Assembly (NCBI RefSeq): GCF_022179465.1
Contig: NZ_BPQV01000015.1
Location: 62,001-126,000, forward strand
From: Methylobacterium organophilum
Lineage (GTDB): Bacteria; Pseudomonadota; Alphaproteobacteria; Rhizobiales; Beijerinckiaceae
Direction of reading: 5' to 3'
DNA: 64,000 nt
Shown: positions 25,887-32,177 of the stretch, piece by piece
Layout of the letters: each line of letters begins with the position of its first letter
How positions within the stretch are numbered: the stretch's first letter is position 1
The notes under the pieces: model-generated
Databases searched by the model: none
What the model saw: the letters and a program-made list of their open reading frames with translations, nothing else
Told to the model about the DNA's origin: nothing
Position numbers and translations under genes: made by a program

Positions 25887-26644
25887 TCGGCTTCCTGGCA
25901 CGACGACGTCCCCCCGAACCCGAAACCGACGGATCCATCCTCGCGATCCGCGGCCTCTCGGCCGGCTACGGCCCGATGCGAGTGATCCACGATCTCGACC
26001 TGATCGTGCGGCCCGGCGAGCGCCTCGGCATCGTCGGCCTCAACGGCCACGGCAAGTCGACGTTGTTCCTGGCCATCGCCGGCTTGACCGGCTGGCAGCG
26101 GGGGTCGATCCGCCTCAACGGCCGCGAGGTCGGCGGTTCGCGCAGCCAGGGACCGGGCCGCTACACCCATCACGTCGTACGTCAGGGCCTCGCCCTGATG
26201 CCGCAGGGCGATGAGATCTTCCACGGTCTCACCGTCGAGGAACATCTCGACAGCGGTGCCTTCACGCCGCGCTCCTGGCGGGAGCGGGGCCCGCGCAAGG
26301 AGCGGGTGCTGGCGATCTTCCCGCCGCTGCGCAAGCTGATGGGCACGCCGGTCGGACGCCTCTCGGGCGGCGAGCGGCGCATGGTCTCCCTCGGGCGCGG
26401 GCTGATGGCCGACGCCTCGCTGTTCCTCGTCGACGAGCCCTCCCTCGGCCTCGCCCCGAAGATCGGCAAGGGCGTGATGGATGCGCTGATGGGGCTGGAG
26501 CTCGGCCGCTCGGCCATGGTCATCGCCGAGCAGAACGTGGCGCTCCTCGAAGGTCGGGTCGACCGCATCCTCGGCATGCATGTCGGCCAACTCAAGGGCG
26601 AGGCCTCGACCTCGCTCGCATCGCAGACCAAGCGCGAGCTGTGA
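25883..26644 (+). CDS. ABC transporter ATPase, LivF-like
   Basis: A 253-residue ATPase with Walker A GLNGHGKST, Q-loop LMPQGDEIF, intact signature LSGGERRMV and Walker B LFLVDEPSLGLAP. It would pair with the LivG-like ATPase; because the latter lacks a normal signature motif, only one of the two composite ATP sites may be fully active. It starts inside the end of the preceding gene and is followed 7 nt later by the first permease gene. Confidence 0.9.
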   Translation: MIGFLARRRPPEPETDGSILAIRGLSAGYGPMRVIHDLDLIVRPGERLGIVGLNGHGKSTLFLAIAGLTGWQRGSIRLNGREVGGSRSQGPGRYTHHVVRQGLALMPQGDEIFHGLTVEEHLDSGAFTPRSWRERGPRKERVLAIFPPLRKLMGTPVGRLSGGERRMVSLGRGLMADASLFLVDEPSLGLAPKIGKGVMDALMGLELGRSAMVIAEQNVALLEGRVDRILGMHVGQLKGEASTSLASQTKREL

Positions 26645-26651
26645 GGTCACC

Positions 26652-27563
26652 GTGGATATCGGGTTCGTCATCGTCTCGGCCGTCACGCTGGCTTGCGTCT
26701 ACGGCACGCTGGCCATCGGCCTCTCCATCACGTGGTCGAGTCTCGGCCTCGTCAACATGGCCTACGGCGTCACTTTCGCGGCGGCCGGCTACGGCGCGTG
26801 GCTCGTCGCCGAACAGTTGCAGGCGCTCGATGCTCTCGCCGACATGACGCTCGTCGTCGGCCCCGTGGTCATCCTCGCCGGCATCCTTACCGGCGCCGTT
26901 TGCGGCCTGATCGTCTGTGCGATCGCCTTCATCCCGATCCACGACAAGCCGAACTTCACCGTTCGCGGGCTGATCGCGAGCCTGGCGCTGAGCCTGATCG
27001 GCACGCAGCTCCTGCTCCAGGTCTTCGGCCCGCGCGCCAAGAACTTGCCGCCCCTGTTCGGGGATTGGGAGCTGCCGCTCGGCAACGTCGTCGTCACAGC
27101 CGACAAGGGCGGCGCCATGGTGACCTCGGTCGTGATGCTGGCGCTGGCGCTCCGCTGGATGCGATCGAGCCGGCGCGGCCTCGAAATTCGCGCCATGATG
27201 ATGAACCCGCACGCCGCCTCCCTCGTCGGCATCGGCGTCCGGCGCACCGGCTTCTACGTGATGGCGCTGACGGGAGGGCTGGCCGGACTGGCCTCGGTGC
27301 TCCTGTCGCAGACCTACTTCATCAGCCCATTCAGCGGCCTCACGCCGCTCATCAAGGGCTTGAGCGTGGCGCTGCTGGGCGGCCTCGGTAGCGTTGGCGG
27401 GGCAATCGCCGCCGCGATCCTTCTCGGTGTCAACGAGGCGCTGACCTCGGCCCTGCTCGGCGGACAATACGTCCTGATCACACAGTTCCTCCTCATCATC
27501 CTCGTTCTGCTGGTCCGCCCCCGCGGAATCGCGGGCATCCTCGACAAGGCGCGGGAGGCATGA
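26652..27563 (+). CDS. ABC transporter permease, LivH-like
   Basis: A 303-residue inner-membrane permease with about eight helices. The start is GTG 26652, preceded by GTGAGGTCACC; the upstream in-frame extension overlaps the ATPase gene and lacks homology. Family features are GLSITWSSLGLVNMAYG at the first helices, and SGLTPLIKGLSVALLGGLGS near residue 240, the EAA-like coupling segment. The stop overlaps the LivM-like gene (ATGA). Confidence 0.9.
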   Translation: MDIGFVIVSAVTLACVYGTLAIGLSITWSSLGLVNMAYGVTFAAAGYGAWLVAEQLQALDALADMTLVVGPVVILAGILTGAVCGLIVCAIAFIPIHDKPNFTVRGLIASLALSLIGTQLLLQVFGPRAKNLPPLFGDWELPLGNVVVTADKGGAMVTSVVMLALALRWMRSSRRGLEIRAMMMNPHAASLVGIGVRRTGFYVMALTGGLAGLASVLLSQTYFISPFSGLTPLIKGLSVALLGGLGSVGGAIAAAILLGVNEALTSALLGGQYVLITQFLLIILVLLVRPRGIAGILDKAREA

Positions 27564-29203
27564 CCATGGGCGAAGTCTGGAAGAACCCGCTCACTCCCTG
27601 GCGGGGCGACGCGGAGCCTGCGGAAGCGGCGAGCGATCCCTGGCGGGATCCGGGTGAGGTCTGGCGCGCCAAGCGTGCCTCCCATGTAAAGATGCACAAG
27701 GTCGGGCGCCTGCGCTACTTTTGGAAAGCGCAGGGCCATGGCGAGCGGACCTGGAACCGCCTTCGCTACTGGCCGACCAGGCGACGCGTGCTCGACATCC
27801 GCGGCGAGTACAACCCGAAGATCCTCCGGCGCGAGAAGACGATCCTCGACCGCCGCCCGATCTACTGGGCGCTCAGCTTCCTCGCCATCCTGCTCGCGCC
27901 GTTGGTCGTTCCCGGCGACCTGCAATCGACGCTGATCAGTGCCGGCACGGTGTTCCTGATCTACGCGGCGATCAACCTCTGCTGGACGCTGATTATCGGC
28001 ACCGCCGGCATCTTCTCGCTGGCGACGATGGCGGTCGTCGGCGCGGCGGCCTACGGCGCGGCGGCGATGTCGGTCTTCTATGGCTGGCCCTGGTGGACGC
28101 TGCCCTTTGTCGGCGCCGGCATCGGCCTCGTCTTCGGGGTGGTGATCGCCCTGCCCGCGACCCGCCTCGACGGCTTCTACTACGCGCTGCTGACGCTCGG
28201 CCTGAACGAGCTGTGCCGGGTCTACGTGGTGCAGTCGCGCACCTTCGGCTCGGCGACCGGCGGCCTTTACGGGGCGGATTCCTTCATCCCGACGGGGCTC
28301 TCCCCCTTCGGAGAACTCGCCACCGGTTACTACGGGGCCTTCGCCCTGATGCTCGCGGCTCTCGCGCTGTTCCGGTTCGTCCACGGCAAGCGCCTCGGCC
28401 GCATCCTGCGGATGGCGCCGGAGAAGCGGGAGGCCTTCGCCCAGGCCGTCGGGATCGACTACCGGGCCGCGCGCATCCAGGTCTTCATCCTGTCCTCGGT
28501 GGCACTCGGGCTGATTGGCGGCTTCTACGCCTCCTACTTTCGAGGCGCCTCGCCCTCGCTGTTCTCCTTCGACGCGGTGCTGCTTGGCCTCGCCATGCTG
28601 GTGATCGGCGGCATCGGCCGCTCGGAAGGGGCGGTCGCGGGCACCTTCATCGTCATCCTGATCGACAAGGTCTTCCTGTCCCTCGGGCCGATCCGCCTGA
28701 TCGTCATCGGCCTGATCATGCTGGGTGTGGTGCTGTTCCTCAAGAATGGACTCTTCGGGATCAAGCAGCAGTTCCGCGCCTGGCGGAACAAGAAGAAGAG
28801 TGAAAACCGCTCTTCGCGAGCGGAGAAAGGCGGAGAGATGCTTCCGGAAGAGGCCACCGAGACCGAGGACAAGGATCTCATCTACGCACGTCGCTTCGAC
28901 AAGATGCAGCGTGATTACTTGAAGACAATCGTCTCCGAGCGGCTGATCGAAGAGCACCAGCGCAATCCGCTCGGACAGCACAGTGAGCCGCTCGAGCGCC
29001 TGCTCATGTACTTCCGGCGCCAGCCGCAGGTCGACAAGTACGCGATCACCGTGATCGAGCCGTTCAAGGCCTATCGGATCGTGGCCCTGTCCGGCCACCG
29101 CGGCGTCGCTCCCCGCCTCGTCGAAGAGAAAACCTACGCCACCGAGACCGAGGCTTACCACGCCGTGTTCCTGCGCCGCGTGCAAGATCTGCTCGAGTCC
29201 TAG
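27560..29203 (+). CDS. LivM-like permease fused in frame to dimethylformamidase small subunit
   Basis: 547 residues, far longer than a normal LivM (about 330). Residues 1-95 are a hydrophilic, Arg/Trp-rich N-terminal extension of unknown role. Residues about 100-415 form the permease, with GIFSLATMAVVGAAAYGAA, ATRLDGFYYALLTLGLNE and LVIGGIGRSEGAVAGT. Residues 427-547 match the DMFase small subunit DmfA1 as I recall it: NPLGQHS, YFRRQPQVDKYAI, AYRIVALSGH and TEAYHAVFLRRVQD. dmfA2 follows 36 nt later. No stop separates the two modules, although a TGA lies one frame away at the junction (AAGAAGAAGAGTGA). The fusion would tether the amidase to the importer. A sequencing indel is the main alternative. 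Confidence 0.85.
   Translation: MTMGEVWKNPLTPWRGDAEPAEAASDPWRDPGEVWRAKRASHVKMHKVGRLRYFWKAQGHGERTWNRLRYWPTRRRVLDIRGEYNPKILRREKTILDRRPIYWALSFLAILLAPLVVPGDLQSTLISAGTVFLIYAAINLCWTLIIGTAGIFSLATMAVVGAAAYGAAAMSVFYGWPWWTLPFVGAGIGLVFGVVIALPATRLDGFYYALLTLGLNELCRVYVVQSRTFGSATGGLYGADSFIPTGLSPFGELATGYYGAFALMLAALALFRFVHGKRLGRILRMAPEKREAFAQAVGIDYRAARIQVFILSSVALGLIGGFYASYFRGASPSLFSFDAVLLGLAMLVIGGIGRSEGAVAGTFIVILIDKVFLSLGPIRLIVIGLIMLGVVLFLKNGLFGIKQQFRAWRNKKKSENRSSRAEKGGEMLPEEATETEDKDLIYARRFDKMQRDYLKTIVSERLIEEHQRNPLGQHSEPLERLLMYFRRQPQVDKYAITVIEPFKAYRIVALSGHRGVAPRLVEEKTYATETEAYHAVFLRRVQDLLES
28838..29203 (+). other. dmfA1: DmfA1 module with possible internal start
   Basis: In-frame ATG 28838 with AAAGG at 28826-28830 (7 nt spacing) could start a free 121-residue small subunit. 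That is close to the roughly 130 residues of known DmfA1. The locus could thus make both fused and free forms. Part of the 547-residue reading frame described above. Confidence 0.55.
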
Positions 29204-29239
29204 GACTGGGTTCCCCATAATCCGCGACAGGAAAGCCCG

Positions 29240-31558
29240 ATGTCTCAAGTCAAGCTGTTCGGCTACACGGATCGCATTTCTGCCAAGCCCGGCGAGCGCA
29301 TCGATGTTCACGTCAACGCCGACGGTACGGATACGGCGGAAGCCCAGCTCGTGCGCCTCGTTCACGGCGACGCCCATCCCTCGGGGCCGGGCTATATCGA
29401 GGAGGAAATCGCCTGCGAAGCGAACGGGCTCTGGAAGGTCTGGAAGCAGTACACGCAGGTCGGCTCCTTCCTGCGCGTCGCCGATCCGGACCAACGCCTC
29501 GCGCCGGAGGGCAGCTTCACGGTCTTTACGTATCTCTGGTCGACGCTGCCGACGGTGGGTCTGCGCCAGTCCCTTGTCGGACGGTGGGACATCCGCTCGA
29601 ACAAGGGCTTCGGCTTCGGCATCAACCGCAAGGGCTTCCTCGAGTTCTGGGTCGGTGATGGTAGCGAGGTCGACTACGTCGCCGCCGAGGCGCCCCTCGT
29701 CGCACGCATTTGGTACTTCGTCGCCGTCTCCTACGATGCCCGCACGGGCCGTGCCGAGATCTTCCAGGAGCCCGTCGTCAACCGCTACAACTCCCTCCTC
29801 GGCAAGGTCGTGCCGATGGACTACCGCTCCCACGTCGCCGAGACCCTCCGGTTCCGCCCCCGGCACGATCCGCAGACCCCCTTCCTGATCGCCGGCGCGC
29901 AGGACTGGCACGAGGCGCGCGGCCATTTCGTCGGTCAGTGCTTCTGCGGCAAGCTCGACCGCCCCGGACTGTACGGACGGGCTTTGAGCCGTGGCGAGAT
30001 GGCCGCCCTCCAGGCCGGGCAGCGCCCCGCCGATGGTCTCCTCGCCTTCTGGGACACGACCGCCGGCTACACCGAGCGCGGCATCGGCGACACGGTGATC
30101 GACACCGGCCCGCACGGCCTCGACGCGGTCGGCTACAACCGACCGGTCCGCGCCCAGACCGGCTACAATTGGAACGGCCGCAACGACTGCTTCCGCCTCG
30201 CTCCAGAGGAGTATGGCGGCGTCGAGTTCCACGTCGACACCATGATCGACAGCAACTGGGGCGTGACGCGGACACTGACGCTGCCCGACAACTTGAAGAG
30301 CGGCGCCTACGCGATCCGCCTGCGGGCGGGTCCTGGCCGGGGACTCGCCGAGGAATACGTCGTGTTCTTCGTGCGCGCCAAGGTACCGAAGGCGCCGGTT
30401 GCCTTCCTGATCCCGACGGGCAGCTATCTCGCCTACGCCAACGAGCATCTGAGCTTCGACGCGCAGATCATCCAGCCGATGACCGGCCAACCACCGATCG
30501 TCGACGAGATCGACATCGAGATGTACAAGAACCCGGATTTCGGGCTCTCGACCTACGACAGCTACGAGGACGGGGCTGGCGTCTGCTTCAGCTCCTTCCG
30601 CCGGCCGATCCTGAACATGCGGCCCAAATACCGCATGTCGAGCATGGGCACGACGTGGCAGTTTCCGGCGGACCTCTCCGTCATCGCCTGGCTCGACCAG
30701 TCCGGCTTCGACTACGAGGTTCTGACCGAACAGGACGTGCACCTGGAGGGGCTCGCGGCCCTGAAGCCGTACCGCTGCGTCCTCTCGGGCACGCATCCCG
30801 AATATGTCTCCGAGCGCATCCTCGACGCCACCGAGGACTTCATCGCCGAGGGCGGCCGGTTCATCTACATGGGCGGCAACGGCTACTACTGGAACGTCGC
30901 CTACCGTGACGATGAGCCGTGGATCATGGAGGTTCGCAAGCTCGACTCCGGCATGCGTGCCTGGGCGGCGCGCCCCGGCGAGCACTACCTCCAGACGACC
31001 GGCGACAAGAGCGGCCTGTGGCGCAATCGCGGCCGCCCGCCCCAGAAGACACTCGGCGTTGGCTTCATCGGCGAGGGGTTCGAGAGCGGCAAGCCGTTCC
31101 GCCGCATGCCGGACAGCTATCATCGCACCGTGTCTTGGATCACGGAGGGGATCGAGGGCGAGATCATCGGCGATTTCGGCCTCGCGCAGGGCGGTGCGGC
31201 GGGACTGGAACTCGATCGGTACGACCTCAAGCTCGGCACCCCGCCGCACGCCAAGATCATCGCGTCTTCGGGCGGCCACACCGACAATTACGTGCTGTCG
31301 GTCGAAGAGGTGCTCTACGCCTATCCGGGCATGACCGGGACGCAGGATTACCGCATCCGGGCGGACATGGTGTTCTTCACCGCGCCGAACGGCGGCGCCG
31401 TGTTCTCGGCAAGCTCGATCGCCTTCGGCCAAGCCCTCCCCGTCGACGGCTTCAAGAACTCGGTTGCCAAGCTCCTCACGAACGTGGTCGGCGCCTTCGC
31501 GAAGAACGGTCCGATTCCGGGTGAAGCCTGGATCTCCGACGAGAAGCAATGGCGATAG
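29240..31558 (+). CDS. dmfA2: N,N-dimethylformamidase large subunit
   Basis: A 772-residue cytoplasmic enzyme hydrolysing N,N-dimethylformamide to dimethylamine and formate with the small subunit. AGGA lies 7 nt before ATG 29240. The N-terminal part (about 90-280) is a concanavalin/LamG-like beta domain. The C-terminal half is the DMFase catalytic domain with a mononuclear iron held by two Tyr and one Glu in the Paracoccus enzyme. Matching candidates here are Y399 (SYLAYAN), Y439 (STYDSYEDG) and E521 (GTHPEYVS). Length and motifs fit known DmfA2. The true substrate may be another N-substituted formamide. It ends the transporter operon, beside the right end of the island. Confidence 0.92.
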   Translation: MSQVKLFGYTDRISAKPGERIDVHVNADGTDTAEAQLVRLVHGDAHPSGPGYIEEEIACEANGLWKVWKQYTQVGSFLRVADPDQRLAPEGSFTVFTYLWSTLPTVGLRQSLVGRWDIRSNKGFGFGINRKGFLEFWVGDGSEVDYVAAEAPLVARIWYFVAVSYDARTGRAEIFQEPVVNRYNSLLGKVVPMDYRSHVAETLRFRPRHDPQTPFLIAGAQDWHEARGHFVGQCFCGKLDRPGLYGRALSRGEMAALQAGQRPADGLLAFWDTTAGYTERGIGDTVIDTGPHGLDAVGYNRPVRAQTGYNWNGRNDCFRLAPEEYGGVEFHVDTMIDSNWGVTRTLTLPDNLKSGAYAIRLRAGPGRGLAEEYVVFFVRAKVPKAPVAFLIPTGSYLAYANEHLSFDAQIIQPMTGQPPIVDEIDIEMYKNPDFGLSTYDSYEDGAGVCFSSFRRPILNMRPKYRMSSMGTTWQFPADLSVIAWLDQSGFDYEVLTEQDVHLEGLAALKPYRCVLSGTHPEYVSERILDATEDFIAEGGRFIYMGGNGYYWNVAYRDDEPWIMEVRKLDSGMRAWAARPGEHYLQTTGDKSGLWRNRGRPPQKTLGVGFIGEGFESGKPFRRMPDSYHRTVSWITEGIEGEIIGDFGLAQGGAAGLELDRYDLKLGTPPHAKIIASSGGHTDNYVLSVEEVLYAYPGMTGTQDYRIRADMVFFTAPNGGAVFSASSIAFGQALPVDGFKNSVAKLLTNVVGAFAKNGPIPGEAWISDEKQWR

Positions 31559-31607
31559 ACCGGAACAGGGATCAGGGTCATTCCGCTTCCTGCAGGAACA
31601 GGATCGA

Positions 31608-31990
31608 ACATTGCGTCATCGATCCTGAGATGAGACGCAGTGGCTATCCGTGTGAGCAGGAGGCGGGGGTGGCGACCGCGGAGGTTTGCCGGAAGCACGG
31701 CGTCAGCTCGGCCACGTTTTACAAATGGAAGGCCAGGTTCGGCGGGCTCGAGGTCTCGGATGCGCGGCGTCTCAAGGAGCTCGAGGACGAGAACGGCCGG
31801 CTGAAGGAGGCTGGCCGACGCCATGCTCGACAACGCCGCGCTGAAGGATCTTTTAGGGAAAAAAGTGGTGACGCCCGCCGCCAGACGGGAGGCCGTGGCG
31901 TATCTCGCCGCGACCTTCGACATGAGCGAGCGGCGGGCGTGCCGGGGAGGCGGCGTGGATCGGCCAAATGCGTCGCATGAAGTCCCGAAA
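31608..31990 (+). pseudogene. IS3-family (IS407-like) OrfA remnant, frameshifted
   Basis: One frame reads EQEAGVATAEVCRKHGVSSA, FYKWKARFGGLEVSDARRLK and ELEDENGRLKE. After an apparent 2-nt loss near 31810 the homology continues in another frame with MLDNAALKDLLGKKVVTP and ATFDMSERRACR, into the start of OrfB, then breaks off about 80 nt before the right tRNA repeat. It differs from the remnant at the left end, so these are not two ends of one composite transposon. Confidence 0.8.
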
Positions 31991-32060
31991 AACACCCGAA
32001 CAGTATCGGTGCCGCAGGAAAAATAGATATTTGTCAGGTGGTTGAGCGGTTTCTGCAAAA

Positions 32061-32107
32061 GCCTTGTAAGCGGTCGGTCGCGAGTTCGAGTCCCGCAACC
32101 GGCACCA
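32061..32107 (+). repeat. Right attachment-site repeat (partial tRNA-Thr)
   Basis: A 47-nt copy of the tRNA-Thr 3' part (anticodon loop to CCA), 45 of 47 identical to 19133-19179. Upstream sequence (AAAA) cannot complete the anticodon stem and there is no acceptor or D-arm, so it is not a functional tRNA. The 70 nt to the tex stop hold nothing else I can identify. Confidence 0.78.
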
Positions 32108-32177
32108 CTTTTTCCGATGGGCGTCGACGTTTCGCGGCCGGGTTTCGACCTTCGGCCGCGATTCCGTTCCGGGCGGG

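Larger units (their letters stand above)
19133..32107. mobile_element. Putative tRNA-Thr-integrated genomic island (about 13 kb)
   Basis: A segment bounded by a direct repeat: 19133-19179 (the 3' part of tRNA-Thr from the anticodon stem to CCA) and 32061-32107, identical at 45 of 47 positions. The homology begins at the anticodon stem, where tyrosine recombinases often cross over in tRNA genes. The cargo is a sensor operon, an amide-type ABC transporter and a dimethylformamidase. Broken IS3-type orfA remnants lie just inside each end. No integrase is present, so the island appears immobilised or was moved in trans. Host genes (nepR-ecfG on the left, tex on the right) resume outside. Confidence 0.7.

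Noticed and set aside
27314-31549. 1411-residue minus-strand ORF opposite the permease and dmfA2
   Set aside because: It is a GC-rich antisense shadow with low-complexity R/E/A/H/D composition and no domain, while the plus strand carries recognised genes with proper RBS and overlaps.
32061-32107. Second tRNA-Thr gene
   Set aside because: Only the 3' part from the anticodon loop onward is present. The 5' acceptor strand, D-arm and the 5' anticodon stem cannot be formed from the preceding sequence.
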